Assembly (NCBI RefSeq): GCF_017163705.1
Contig: NZ_JAFIWB010000027.1
Location: 1-64,000 of the forward strand
DNA length: 64,000 bases
Direction of reading: 5' to 3'
Origin: Xanthomonas bonasiae
Lineage (GTDB): Bacteria; Pseudomonadota; Gammaproteobacteria; Xanthomonadales; Xanthomonadaceae
Below, one piece after another: positions 19,107 through 28,266 of the stretch. The first letter of the stretch is position 1; every line of letters begins with the position of its first letter. The notes beneath the pieces are model-generated. The model saw only the letters and a list, made by a program, of their open reading frames with translations. It was not told the DNA's origin and did not search any database. The position numbers and the translations under genes were made by a program.

Positions 19107-22103
19107 TCAGTAGTCGTAACTGACGCTCAGCCGCAGCGAGCGCGGTGCCTGGCTCACGAACGCCGCGCCATAGACCGGATCGCTCACGCCCGGATCGGTT
19201 TCCGAATACGGGTACTTCCACAGCGTGGCCTGGCCGTTGAAGACGTTGAACACGTCCAGGTTGAAGGCCAGCTTGTGGTCGGCGTACGCCGGCCGCCACG
19301 ACACCCCCAGATCGAGCTGCTTCAGCCACGGCAGCCGGCCCTGGCTGCCCGGAGGCGCCGCCTTGCCTTGGTAGTAGTGGTAGGCGATGCCGTAGCCGGA
19401 CGGGTCGCTCTGGTCGGCGCCGTAGGAGCCCAGCGCGCTGAACGGCGAACCGGACACCAGCTTGAGGTTGGCCGACACCAGCCATTCGGGATTGAACTGG
19501 TAATAGCCGTAGAACTTGAACTGATGGGTATGGTCGTTGCTCTGCGGGCCGTTGGTGTGTTCCATCAGCTGCGCGTAGTCCCAGGCCTGGGTGGTGGACA
19601 CCGCGGTCTGGCCGATGCCCGACAGCAACTGGCCTTCGGTGGTGCCGTAGCTGCGCGACCAGGTGTAGTCGAAGCGCCCGTACCAGCGCTGGTCGAACGG
19701 GTGCTCCAGCGACAGGTTGAGCCCGTAGTAGTTGCGCTTGAACTTGGGAAAGCCGAGCTCGGCATTGCTCAGCGGGACGCTGACGTAGTTGCCCGAGGTG
19801 TCCACCAGGGTGAAGGTGTTGGACTTGCCCGGATTGATCAGCCAGCAGCTGACCGGATTGCTGTCCAGGGTCACCGTATGTCCTTGCGCGGCCGCCGCCG
19901 CGAACACCGTGTCGCTGTCGCAGTAGTCGTCCACGCCGCTGCGCAGGACCCGGTAGGTGCCCTTGGCGCCGTAGACCCAGTTGTCGCCCCAGGCCTTGGT
20001 GAAGCCGAGGATGAACTCGTCCTGGAACGAGGGCTTGATGCCCTGCGTGGCCACGGTCTTGGCATCGGGCAGGATGCCGTAGTTGTTGTTGGAGGAGACC
20101 GCGCCGGAGATCTGGGTCAGGTCGGTGGGGTAGCCGTTGGCGTCGATGCCGCCGTAGGTGTAATAGGTGGAGGTCGCCAGGGTCGCGCCGGCGGCATTGA
20201 ATGCCGGGTTCAGCGGCAGCGCCAGGTAGTAGCGGCCGGCGTTGCCGTAGACCTTGAAGCGCGCGTCGCCGTCGACGTCCCAGCTGAAGCCCAGGCGCGG
20301 CGCCCACTGCCCGCTGGTCTGCTTGATGTAGGCGTCGCCGTCGCGGTTGTAGTTGGTGAACTGGTCCAGGCGCAGGCCGAGGCTGAGCAGGAAGCGGTCG
20401 CTGACCTGCCAGTTGTCTTCGATGTACTGCGCGCGCTGCACCGCGCGCACCGAGGCCAGGGCGCTGTAGACGTACCTGCGCACGTAGTAGCCGTCCTCGC
20501 CGTTGGCGTAGCCGCCGGTGGCCGGCACGCCGAGGCCGGTGTTGATCGGTATGTCCGGATTGGATTGGCCGTAGATCCACTGGTACCCATCGCCCGAGGC
20601 CACCGAGCCGCGGTTGAGCGCGCGCGCGTTCTGGTTGTCGATGCCGACGGTGATGCTGTGCGCGCCGATGACGTAGTTCAGGTCCAGCCGCAGGTTGTCG
20701 GTGCGGTTGCCGCGGTCGGGATCGACCAGCAGCGAAGTGGTCTGCGTATTGGTGATCGGGGTGCCGCCGGTGTAGGCCGGGTTCTGGAACGAGGTGCCGC
20801 TGAGGTAGGTCAGCGCGCCGTTGTAGGTGGGGTTGCCGGTGTAGTCGTCGGTGCGCTGCTTGCCATACTGGGCGCTGAAGGTCAGGCGGTCGGTGAGGTA
20901 GCCGGTGTACTTGGCGGTCCACAGGTCGCCGCCGGTCTTGGTGGTGTTGGCGTCGCCGCGCAGGTCGCCGATGTCGTAGCCGCTGTACTCGTAGTACTTG
21001 CCGCGGGTGATGTAGCGGCTGGAGGCGCCGGTGATCTCCAGCAACTGGTTGTCGCTGATGTTCCAGTCGAGCTTGGCGTACCAGCTCGGCCGGCGGTAGT
21101 GGTAGTCGTAGTAATACTCGCCCGGGGTGGTTTCGCGCGCACCGTAGAACCTGTCGCCGTCCTGGCGCTGCAGTTCGTAGGAGCCGAAGAAGAACAGCTT
21201 GTCCTGGATCAGCGGACCGCCCGCGTACAGGCTCTGGGTGCTGAGCGTCGAACCGCTCTTGCTGTCCGGCCGGTACAGGGCGCCGTTGCCGGGCGCGTAG
21301 ACGTCCTTCTGCGAGGAGCGCAGGCCATCGGGTTCCCAGGTGGCCTGGCCGCCGAAATGCCATTCGTTGCTGCCGCGCTTGCCGACCGCGTTGATCACGC
21401 CGCCGTCGGAACGGCCGTACTTGGCGCTGTAGCCGCCGGTGTAGACCTCCAGCTGGTCGATGCTGCCGTAGGGCAGGGTCAGTCCGCCCAGCCCGCGCAG
21501 CGGGTCGGTGGTGTTGAAGCCGTTGATGTAATAGGCGTTCTCCGCAGCCGAGGAGCCGCCGAAGCTGAGCAGTTGCGCGCCGGTCGGGCCGGTATAGGTG
21601 CCGCTGCCGCTGTTGCCGGCCACGCCGGGCGCCAGCTGCGCGATCGCCTCGGCCGAGCGTCCCAGCGGCAATCGCTGCAGCTGTTCGGCGTTGATCACGG
21701 TGCGCGAGTCCACGCTGCTCACGTCGATCGCGGCGGCGGCGCGGTCGGCGCTGACGTTGACCCCGGTCAGGCTGGTGACCGCGGCGAAGGAGACGTCGGT
21801 GACCGCGCCGACGGTGAGGCCGACGCCTTCGCGGCTGCCGAGCACGGCGTCGTCGGCGCCCTTGGCGACGACGGTGTAGGTGCCAAGCGGCAGCTGGCCG
21901 ATGCTGTAGCGGCCGCGCGCATCGACCGCGACTTCGCGGCTGAGGCCGCTGTCGCTGCGCACCTGCACGCGCTGCGCGTTGGCCGGCGCCTGGCCGGCGA
22001 CGGTACCGGTGGTGGACTGGGCCAGGGCGGCGGGCGCAGCGAGGGCGGCGCCCAGCGCCAGCGCGAGCAGGGCGGGCCTGCGAAGGAGGTGGGGCTTTTT
22101 CAT
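19107..22103 (-). CDS. TonB-dependent outer-membrane receptor, Oar-like
   Basis: Encodes 998 residues. A signal peptide (~30 residues, ending PAALAQS) is followed by a carboxypeptidase-regulatory-like beta domain (~35-105, GRYSIGQLPLGTYTVVAKG), then a plug (VINAEQLQRLPLGRSAEAIAQLAPGV, LEVYTGGYSAKYGRSDGGVINAV) and a long 22-strand-type barrel ending with aromatic VSYDY. This architecture is that of Oar-like receptors, numerous in Xanthomonas and used for large substrates such as oligosaccharides or peptides; the ligand is unknown. It reads away from the tonB gene 667 bp away on the same strand. The ATG at 22103 is chosen because it begins a proper signal peptide. Confidence 0.9.
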   Translation of the reverse strand: MKKPHLLRRPALLALALGAALAAPAALAQSTTGTVAGQAPANAQRVQVRSDSGLSREVAVDARGRYSIGQLPLGTYTVVAKGADDAVLGSREGVGLTVGAVTDVSFAAVTSLTGVNVSADRAAAAIDVSSVDSRTVINAEQLQRLPLGRSAEAIAQLAPGVAGNSGSGTYTGPTGAQLLSFGGSSAAENAYYINGFNTTDPLRGLGGLTLPYGSIDQLEVYTGGYSAKYGRSDGGVINAVGKRGSNEWHFGGQATWEPDGLRSSQKDVYAPGNGALYRPDSKSGSTLSTQSLYAGGPLIQDKLFFFGSYELQRQDGDRFYGARETTPGEYYYDYHYRRPSWYAKLDWNISDNQLLEITGASSRYITRGKYYEYSGYDIGDLRGDANTTKTGGDLWTAKYTGYLTDRLTFSAQYGKQRTDDYTGNPTYNGALTYLSGTSFQNPAYTGGTPITNTQTTSLLVDPDRGNRTDNLRLDLNYVIGAHSITVGIDNQNARALNRGSVASGDGYQWIYGQSNPDIPINTGLGVPATGGYANGEDGYYVRRYVYSALASVRAVQRAQYIEDNWQVSDRFLLSLGLRLDQFTNYNRDGDAYIKQTSGQWAPRLGFSWDVDGDARFKVYGNAGRYYLALPLNPAFNAAGATLATSTYYTYGGIDANGYPTDLTQISGAVSSNNNYGILPDAKTVATQGIKPSFQDEFILGFTKAWGDNWVYGAKGTYRVLRSGVDDYCDSDTVFAAAAAQGHTVTLDSNPVSCWLINPGKSNTFTLVDTSGNYVSVPLSNAELGFPKFKRNYYGLNLSLEHPFDQRWYGRFDYTWSRSYGTTEGQLLSGIGQTAVSTTQAWDYAQLMEHTNGPQSNDHTHQFKFYGYYQFNPEWLVSANLKLVSGSPFSALGSYGADQSDPSGYGIAYHYYQGKAAPPGSQGRLPWLKQLDLGVSWRPAYADHKLAFNLDVFNVFNGQATLWKYPYSETDPGVSDPVYGAAFVSQAPRSLRLSVSYDY

Positions 22104-22324
22104 GGAGGAGGCGACTCGGGGTAGTGGGGGGCGGGGACGCGCCGCGCCGGCCTCCGAGTCACTCGTCCTTGGCGATGCGGTGTGCGCGGTAACGTTCCCC
22201 GCCACCATTAACCTTAATGTGACGCCTATTCAGAAATGCCGCGTCGTTATGTCGCTGGCATGAATCGTTATCTCGATGCTTGCCGCAGGCGCGCACGCCC
22301 TGCCACGCGATGCAAATAGCAGCT
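22104..22324. other. Upstream region of the TonB-dependent receptor
   Basis: About 220 bp of non-coding sequence before the receptor start, with an A/T-richer patch near 22205-22250 that could hold the promoter. No operator was recognised. Confidence 0.4.
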
Positions 22325-22746
22325 CCCTTCTCCCATCGGGAGAAGGTGCCCCGCAGGGGCGGATGAGGGTACGGGCGGAGCCTCGAAACGTTCAGTGCCA
22401 CCGGGCGATCCGTGCCGGCCGTACCCTCACCCCAACCCCTCTCCCGGTGGGAGAGGGGCTCGGTTTGTCCCTTCTCCCTCCGGGAGAAGGTGCCCCGCAG
22501 GGGCGGATGAGGGTACGGGCGAAGCCTCGAAACGTTGGGTGTCGCCACGCAGTCCGTGCCGGCCGCACCCTCACCCCAACCCCTCTCCCGGTGGGAGAGG
22601 GGCTCGGTTTGTCCCTTCTCCCATCGGGAGAAGGTGCCCCGCAGGGGCGGATGAGGGTACGGGCGGAGCCTCGAAACGTTCAGTGCCGCCAGGCGGTCCG
22701 TGGCGGCCGTACCCTCACCCCAACCCCTCTCCCGGTGGGAGAGGGG
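22325..22746. repeat. Three tandem copies of a 144-bp hairpin repeat
   Basis: Three copies begin at 22325, 22469 and 22613 with an exact 144-bp period; the last is slightly short. Each unit contains two hairpins, CCTTCTCCC..GGGAGAAGG and CCTCTCCCGGTGGGAGAGG, joined by GATGAGGGTACGGGCG-type and TACCCTCACCCCAACCC-type arms that can also pair, so each unit can fold into a larger cruciform or RNA stem. The array lies 24 bp downstream of the tonB stop. It is a known style of dispersed repeat in Xanthomonas and Pseudomonas. Confidence 0.85.
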
Positions 22747-22770
22747 TCAATTGCTTCAGCCGCCGCTCGC

Positions 22771-23652
22771 TCAGCGGTCGTCGCGCAGGGTGCCGCCGGG
22801 CAGGAACACCCAGGTGCGGGTGACCTGCAGGATGTCGATGTTGTCTTCGGTATGCGGCAGCGGCGGGAACGGTTGCGCCAGCTGCACCACCCGCATCGCC
22901 GCAGCGTCGAGCATCGGCACGCCGCTGGAGCGCAGGATGCGGCTGCTCTCGACGCTGCCGTCGCGGCGCACGCCGACGCTGATCACCACCTGGCCGCCCA
23001 GCCGCTGCCGGCGCGCCTCGTCGGGATAGTTGAGGTTGCCGACGCGCTCGGCACGGTCGACCCAGGCGCGCAGGTAATTGGCGTAGGCGTATTCGCGGGT
23101 GCTGGCGGAGACGAACTTGCGGTTCGGGCGCTTGGCGTACTGCTCCGACCGCAGGTGCACTTCGGCGGCCAGGCGCGCCATCTCCGCGTCGCGCTGCTCG
23201 CGCTGCGCGTCCACCGGCTGGGTCGGGGCGTCGGTGCGCGGCTGGGTCTGCGCTGCCGGCTGCGGCTGTTCGCCGCGCGCGCTGCTGACCACGCGCGGGG
23301 TCGGCTCCGGTGCCGCCGCCGCGGTCTGCGCGCGCAGCGCCTGCGGCGCCAGGCCGTCGTGCTGCTGCGGCACGATCCCGGGCTGGCTGTCGCGCGGGCG
23401 CTGCGCCTTGTCGTGGTCGCCGCCGCCCTGCTGGTTGGCCTGGGCCAGGAAGTCGGCCTGCTTCGGCGTCAGCGGGGTGCTGGTCTGGCTGAAGATCACG
23501 TCCAGGGTCGGCACCAGCGGCGCGTCGTCGTCGATCGCGAAGCCCACCCCCAGGATCAGCAGGCCGTGCACGATCAGCGACAGCACCAGGGTGGCGCCGA
23601 GCCTGTCACGCTCGCCGATGCGCGGCGCGGGCGTCGCGGCGGCCGCGCTCAT
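22771..23652 (-). CDS. TonB-family energy transducer, Pil-Chp-linked
   Basis: Encodes 293 residues. The N-terminal membrane anchor (~20-40, LGATLVLSLIVHGLLILGVGF) carries the conserved Ser/His of TonB (SLIVH). The middle is a Gln/Pro/Ala-rich periplasm-spanning linker, and the C-terminal TonB domain includes YPDEARRQRLGGQVVISVGVRRDGSV and SSGVPMLDAAAMRVVQLAQPF. Its place between gshB and a TonB receptor, upstream of pilG, matches P. aeruginosa tonB3 (PA0406), which is needed for normal twitching motility. It overlaps the end of gshB (ATGA). It could serve either the neighbouring receptor or pilus function. Confidence 0.9.
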   Translation of the reverse strand: MSAAAATPAPRIGERDRLGATLVLSLIVHGLLILGVGFAIDDDAPLVPTLDVIFSQTSTPLTPKQADFLAQANQQGGGDHDKAQRPRDSQPGIVPQQHDGLAPQALRAQTAAAAPEPTPRVVSSARGEQPQPAAQTQPRTDAPTQPVDAQREQRDAEMARLAAEVHLRSEQYAKRPNRKFVSASTREYAYANYLRAWVDRAERVGNLNYPDEARRQRLGGQVVISVGVRRDGSVESSRILRSSGVPMLDAAAMRVVQLAQPFPPLPHTEDNIDILQVTRTWVFLPGGTLRDDR

Positions 23653-24599
23653 CGCGCCGGGTAGGCCTCGATCGCGTCGAACAGCAGCCCGGCGATGTTC
23701 AGCCCGAACTGCGCGTCCAGTTCGCGCACGCAGGTCGGGCTGGTGACGTTGACCTCGGTCAGGAAATCGCCGATCACGTCCAGGCCGACGAAGCGCATGC
23801 CGCGCCGTTTCATCTCCGGGCCGACCTGGGCGGCGATCCAGCGGTCGCGCTCGCTCAGCGGGCGGCCTTCGCCGCGGCCGCCGGCGGCCAGGTTGCCGCG
23901 GAATTCGTCGCCCTGCGGGATCCGCGCCAGGCAGTAGTCCACCGGTACTCCGTCCACCAGCAGGATGCGCTTGTCGCCGGCGCTGATGTCGGGAATGAAC
24001 CGCTGCGCCAGGGCCAGGGTACGGCCGCCGTCGGTCAGCGTCTCCAGGATCACGTTGAGGTTGGGGTCGCCGGTGCCGCTGCGGAAGATCGAGCGCCCGC
24101 CCATGCCATCCAGCGGCTTCAGCACCGCCTGGCCGTGCTCGAGCACGAACGCCTTCAGCGCGGCCGCGTCGCGGCTGACCAGGGTCGGCGGGCAGCATTG
24201 CGGGAACAGCTGCGCGGCCAGCTTCTCGTTGAAGTCGCGCAGGCCCTGCGGGTCGTTGACCACCTGCGCGCCGGCGCGCTGGGCCACGCTCAGCACGTGG
24301 GTGTCGTACAGGAATTCCGAATCGAACGGCGGGTCCTTGCGCATCAGCACCACCTGCCCGGTGCCGAACGCCAGCTCGGCGAACGCGCCAAGTTCGAACC
24401 AGCCGGTCTTGTCGTCGCGCACCTGCAGCGGCGCCGCCTGGGCCAGCGCGCGGCCCTCGCGCAGCGACAGCCCGCCGGGGCGCACGTAGTGCAACCGATG
24501 CCCGCGGCGCTGCGCTTCCAGCAACATCGCGAAGGTAGTGTCTTTGGCAATCTTGATGCTGGCGATGGGATCCATCACCACGATGACATCGAACGACAT
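23649..24599 (-). CDS. gshB: Glutathione synthetase GshB
   Basis: Encodes 316 residues, the standard length. It joins gamma-glutamylcysteine and glycine with ATP to make glutathione in the cytosol. Family features are FDVIVVMDPIASIKIAKDTTFAMLLEA at the N-terminus, VLMRKDPPFDSEF, ATP-grasp elements VLKPLDGMGGRSIFR and ILLVDGVPVDYCLARIP, and LDVIGDFLTEVNVTSPT near the end. The ATG at 24599 gives the canonical MSFDVIVVMDP start. It is divergent from pilG across 244 bp, the same order as in Pseudomonas. Confidence 0.97.
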   Translation of the reverse strand: MSFDVIVVMDPIASIKIAKDTTFAMLLEAQRRGHRLHYVRPGGLSLREGRALAQAAPLQVRDDKTGWFELGAFAELAFGTGQVVLMRKDPPFDSEFLYDTHVLSVAQRAGAQVVNDPQGLRDFNEKLAAQLFPQCCPPTLVSRDAAALKAFVLEHGQAVLKPLDGMGGRSIFRSGTGDPNLNVILETLTDGGRTLALAQRFIPDISAGDKRILLVDGVPVDYCLARIPQGDEFRGNLAAGGRGEGRPLSERDRWIAAQVGPEMKRRGMRFVGLDVIGDFLTEVNVTSPTCVRELDAQFGLNIAGLLFDAIEAYPAR

Positions 24600-24843
24600 G
24601 GCGTTACCCGGGGGACTGAGCGGAGGATGGTAGCGGGTCGGCGGCAGGGGTGCGCAAGGGCCGTGGCACGGGGCCATGCGCTGCCCTGCGGCGGCAATCA
24701 AACTGTGACATAGTTAGCGCTGGAAAGTGATCCAAAGCAGAGCCGTGGCGGCGGCCTTGACAGTCCGAGCGGGTCTTGGGATACATGTCGTTTCGCAGCG
24801 ACGTCGGAACCGATGAAGCGTCGCGCGCCTGGGGGGCAAGTGA
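24600..24843. promoter_or_regulatory. Divergent promoter region gshB / pilG
   Basis: 244 bp between outward-facing genes, which should contain the promoter of the Pil-Chp operon. A/T-richer sequence is present at about 24698-24735 and 24778-24795; no clear -35/-10 pair or operator could be picked out by eye. Confidence 0.45.
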
Positions 24844-25245
24844 ATGAGTGAAAACACGACTGCGGGTGGGGAACTCGCAGGACTGAGGGTCATGGTGATC
24901 GATGACTCGAAGACGATCCGTCGTACTGCCGAAACGCTGTTGAAGCGCGAGGGGTGTGAGGTGGTCACTGCCACCGACGGCTTCGAGGCCTTGGCCAAGA
25001 TCGCCGATCAGCAACCGCAGATCATCTTCGTGGACATCATGATGCCGCGGCTGGACGGCTATCAGACCTGCGCGCTGATCAAGGGCAACCAGCTGTTCAA
25101 GGCGACGCCGGTGATCATGCTGTCCTCCAAGGACGGCCTGTTCGACAAGGCGCGCGGGCGCATCGTCGGTTCCGAGCAGTACCTCACCAAACCCTTCACA
25201 CGCGAAGAACTGCTGGGCGCGATCCGTACATACGTCAACGCCTGA
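24844..25245 (+). CDS. pilG: Twitching motility response regulator PilG
   Basis: Encodes 133 residues, a stand-alone CheY-like receiver. PilG is phosphorylated by ChpA and promotes type IV pilus extension and cAMP signalling in Pseudomonas. The acidic pocket is seen in VMVIDDSK, the phospho-Asp in IIFVDIMMPRLDGYQ, the Ser switch in IMLSSKDG and the Lys in LTKPFTREEL. The protein is nearly line-by-line PilG (KTIRRTAETLLKREGCEVVTA). It is the first gene of the cluster, 17 bp before pilH. Confidence 0.97.
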   Translation: MSENTTAGGELAGLRVMVIDDSKTIRRTAETLLKREGCEVVTATDGFEALAKIADQQPQIIFVDIMMPRLDGYQTCALIKGNQLFKATPVIMLSSKDGLFDKARGRIVGSEQYLTKPFTREELLGAIRTYVNA

Positions 25246-25262
25246 CCAGGGGGAAAGGCACC

Positions 25263-25625
25263 ATGGCTCGAATCTTGTTGATCGAGGACTCACCGACCGA
25301 CCGGGCGGTGTTTACGCAGTGGCTGGAAAAAGCCGGGCACGAGGTGCTCGCCACCGACAACGCCGAGGACGGGCTGAAGATCGTCCGCGAGCAGGCGCCC
25401 AGCCTGGTGCTGATGGACGTGGTGCTGCCGGGGATGAGCGGCTTCCAGGCCACCCGCGCGCTGTCGCGCGACGAGGCCACCCGGCACATCCCGGTGCTGA
25501 TCATCAGCACCAAGAGCATGGAGACCGACAAGGTCTGGGGCATGCGCCAGGGCGCCACCGACTACATCGTCAAGCCGCCGCGCGAAGACGAGCTGATCGC
25601 CCGCATCAACCAGCTGGTCGGCTGA
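25263..25625 (+). CDS. pilH: Twitching motility response regulator PilH
   Basis: Encodes 120 residues, a second single-domain CheY-like receiver. In Pseudomonas PilH opposes PilG, favouring pilus retraction or draining phosphate. The signature MARILLIEDSPTDRAVFTQWLEKAGHEV, the Asp in LVLMDVVLPGMSGFQATR and the TDKVWGMRQGATDYIVKPP segment identify it. The receiver residues D-D/E pair, D, T/S (LIIST) and K are intact. A Shine-Dalgarno GGGGGAAAGG precedes the ATG. Confidence 0.97.
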   Translation: MARILLIEDSPTDRAVFTQWLEKAGHEVLATDNAEDGLKIVREQAPSLVLMDVVLPGMSGFQATRALSRDEATRHIPVLIISTKSMETDKVWGMRQGATDYIVKPPREDELIARINQLVG

Positions 25626-25626
25626 C

Positions 25627-26157
25627 GTGCGTTCGCCCTTCGACATCCTCGAGGCCTACGAGCGGCGCAGCCTGGCGCACGCGGTGCAGATGCCCGAGCG
25701 CGAATTCGACGAGGACATCTGGCGCGGGGTCGGCTTCCGCGTCGGCAACCGCCATCTGGTGTCCGACTTCCGCGAGGTGGTGGAAATCGTGCGCATGCCG
25801 CCGATCACCCCGGTGCCGGGCGCGCAGCCGTGGCTGCTGGGCGTGGGCAACCTGCGCGGCAACCTGTTCCCGGTGGTCGATTTGAAGCAGTTCATGGAAG
25901 GCCAGCGCACCTCGCTGCTGGAAGGCCAGCGCGTGCTGATCATGCGCCAGAGCGGCGGCGACGTGGCGTTGACCATCGACGAACTGTTCGGCCAGCGCAG
26001 CTTCGCCGAATCGCAGGCGGTGGAACCCGGCGACCTGGCGCAGGGCCGCTACGCGCACTTCGTCGACCGCGCGTTCCGCGGCGACACCCACGACTGGGGC
26101 GTGTTCTCGCTGTCGCTGCTGTCGCGCACACCCGAATTCCGTCAAGCCGCCGCCTGA
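25627..26157 (+). CDS. pilI: CheW-like adaptor PilI
   Basis: Encodes 176 residues from a GTG start immediately after the pilH stop. It is a CheW-type coupling protein that links the receptor PilJ to the kinase ChpA. The CheW fold is indicated by GVGFRVGNRHLVSDFREVVEIVRMP, PWLLGVGNLRGNLFPVVDLKQFM and VLIMRQSGGDVALTIDELFG. It lies between pilH and pilJ as in other Pil-Chp clusters. Confidence 0.95.
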   Translation: MRSPFDILEAYERRSLAHAVQMPEREFDEDIWRGVGFRVGNRHLVSDFREVVEIVRMPPITPVPGAQPWLLGVGNLRGNLFPVVDLKQFMEGQRTSLLEGQRVLIMRQSGGDVALTIDELFGQRSFAESQAVEPGDLAQGRYAHFVDRAFRGDTHDWGVFSLSLLSRTPEFRQAAA

Positions 26158-26197
26158 GCGCGCGGCCTGCCTTCGCATCGAAGATCGAGGTCGAATC

Positions 26198-28234
26198 ATG
26201 AGTACTGCACCGGACGCCCCCAAGGCCAGCAAGCTTGGCAGCGTGGGGACGAGTTTCTGGCTGGGCCTGTTGGCGCTGTCGCTGATCGTGTTCGGCGCCA
26301 ATACCGGCGTGGCCACCTGGCAGGGCAACCGCCTGGCCGGCGCCAGCACCGGTGCGGCCGATCTGCAGGTGCTGTCGCAGCAGCTGGCCAACCAGGCGCG
26401 CGACGCGGTGTCCGGCAACGCCGCCACCTACAAGGAATTCAAGCAGACCAAGTCGCGGGTGGAGAGCACCGTCGCCGGGCTCAACGCGCGCTACGCCAAC
26501 GAGACCGGCATCGCCGGCCCGCTGGCCGAACTCAACCGCACCTGGACCCCGCTGGGCAAGAACGCGCAGCAGGTGGTGGACAGCGAACCGGCGGTGCTGG
26601 CGCTGGCCGGCAATGCCGAGCGTTTCGTCGGCGGCGTGCCGCAGCTGCAGGCGCAGTTGAACGAGGTGGTGCGCGCGATGACCGTCGGCGGCGCCCCCGC
26701 CGCGCAGATCTACAACACCCTGCAGCAGGTGGTGGTGGCCGGCACCATGGCCCGCCGCGTCACCGAGATGCGGGCCGGCGGCAGCGGTGCGGCCAGCGCC
26801 GGCGATGCGCTGGCGCGCGACTCGGTGGTGTTCGGGCAGATGCTCGAAGGCCTGCGCAACGGCAACGAGGAACTGGGCATCGCGCCGGTGCGCAACGCCG
26901 CCGCGCTGGCCGCGCTGGAGCAGTCGCAGGCGCAGTGGGCGGAAATGAAGAAGGACCTGGACGCGTTGCTGGCCAGCTCGCGCAGCCTGTTCGCCGCGCA
27001 GTCCTCGGCCGCGGCGCTGACCGCCGGCTCGGACAAGATGCTCGACGACAGCAAGAAGCTGTTCGACGCCTTCTCTGCGTTCGGCTCCACCCGCGACACC
27101 CGCCTGTTCCCGAACTTCTGGCTGGGCGTGGTGTCCGGCCTGCTGGCGCTGCTGTCGATCATCGGCTTCGTCTGGACCTCGGTGCGCAGCCGCACCCGCG
27201 ACCAGGAAATCCGCTACCAGACCCAGGTCGAATACAACAGCCGCAACCAGCAGGCGATCATGCGCCTGCTCGACGAAATCAGTTCGCTCGGCGAAGGCGA
27301 CCTGACCGTCAAGGCCTCGGTCACCGAGGACATGACCGGCGCCATCGCCGACGCGATCAACTACGCGGTCGACGAACTGCGCCACCTGGTGACCACGATC
27401 AACGACACCTCGGCCAAGGTCGCCATCTCCACCGAGGAAACCCAGGCCACCGCGCTGCAGCTGGCCGAGGCCGCCGGCCACCAGGCCGAGCAGATTGGTT
27501 CGGCGTCCGAGCGCATCAACGAAATCGCGGCCAGCATCGAACAGGTCTCGCGCAACTCCAGCGAGTCGGCCGAAGTGGCGCAGCGCTCGGTGGTGATCGC
27601 CGCCGAGGGCGCCGGCGTGGTCCGCGAGACCATCCAGGGCATGGACCAGATCCGCGACCAGATCCAGGAAACCTCCAAGCGCATCAAGCGTCTGGGCGAA
27701 TCGACCCAGGAGATCGGCTCGATCGTCGAACTGATCAACGACATTTCCGAGCAGACCAACATCCTGGCGCTCAACGCCGCGGTGCAGGCCGCCTCGGCGG
27801 GCGAGGCCGGCCGCGGTTTCGCGCTGGTCGCCGACGAAGTGCAGCGCCTGGCCGAACGCACCTCCGGCGCCACGCGCCGCATCGAAGGCCTGGTGCAGAC
27901 CATTCAGGCCGATACCAACGAAGCGGTCAGCTCGATGGAGCAGACCACTTCCGAAGTGGTGTCCGGCGCGCGCCTGGCCGAAGACGCCGGCACCGCGCTG
28001 ACCGAGATCGAGCGCGTCTCCAACGCGCTCAACAACCTGATCAAGAACATCTCCATCGCCGCGCACCAGCAGTCCGCCGCGGCGACCGACATCACCCAGA
28101 CGATGGACGTGATCCGCCGCATCACCGGACAGACCTCGCAGGGTGCCGGCCAGACCGCCGAATCGATCGGACGGCTGGCGCAGCTGGCGGCGGACCTGCG
28201 GCGCTCGGTCGCCGACTTCAAGCTGCCGGCGTGA
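26198..28234 (+). CDS. pilJ: Type IV pilus methyl-accepting chemoreceptor PilJ
   Basis: Encodes 678 residues. It is the membrane chemoreceptor that feeds ChpA. The first membrane segment is at ~18-40, a helical periplasmic region of ~265 residues follows, and the second membrane segment is at ~304-328 (FWLGVVSGLLALLSIIGFVW). Then come a HAMP-like linker and the cytoplasmic coiled-coil hairpin with its conserved tip, centred on EQTNILALNAAVQAASAGEA. Length and layout are those of Pseudomonas PilJ. The usual next gene, pilK, is not here. Confidence 0.96.
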   Translation: MSTAPDAPKASKLGSVGTSFWLGLLALSLIVFGANTGVATWQGNRLAGASTGAADLQVLSQQLANQARDAVSGNAATYKEFKQTKSRVESTVAGLNARYANETGIAGPLAELNRTWTPLGKNAQQVVDSEPAVLALAGNAERFVGGVPQLQAQLNEVVRAMTVGGAPAAQIYNTLQQVVVAGTMARRVTEMRAGGSGAASAGDALARDSVVFGQMLEGLRNGNEELGIAPVRNAAALAALEQSQAQWAEMKKDLDALLASSRSLFAAQSSAAALTAGSDKMLDDSKKLFDAFSAFGSTRDTRLFPNFWLGVVSGLLALLSIIGFVWTSVRSRTRDQEIRYQTQVEYNSRNQQAIMRLLDEISSLGEGDLTVKASVTEDMTGAIADAINYAVDELRHLVTTINDTSAKVAISTEETQATALQLAEAAGHQAEQIGSASERINEIAASIEQVSRNSSESAEVAQRSVVIAAEGAGVVRETIQGMDQIRDQIQETSKRIKRLGESTQEIGSIVELINDISEQTNILALNAAVQAASAGEAGRGFALVADEVQRLAERTSGATRRIEGLVQTIQADTNEAVSSMEQTTSEVVSGARLAEDAGTALTEIERVSNALNNLIKNISIAAHQQSAAATDITQTMDVIRRITGQTSQGAGQTAESIGRLAQLAADLRRSVADFKLPA

Positions 28235-28266
28235 GCGGATCGGAACAGGGTGGAAGGACAGTGCAC

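Noticed and set aside
19065-22124. A 1019-codon open frame on the plus strand
   Set aside because: Antisense to the TonB-dependent receptor, whose signal peptide, plug and barrel are clear.
22325-22746. CRISPR array, because of the regular 144-bp repetition
   Set aside because: The repeats are contiguous with no unique spacers and contain hairpin pairs; no cas genes are near.
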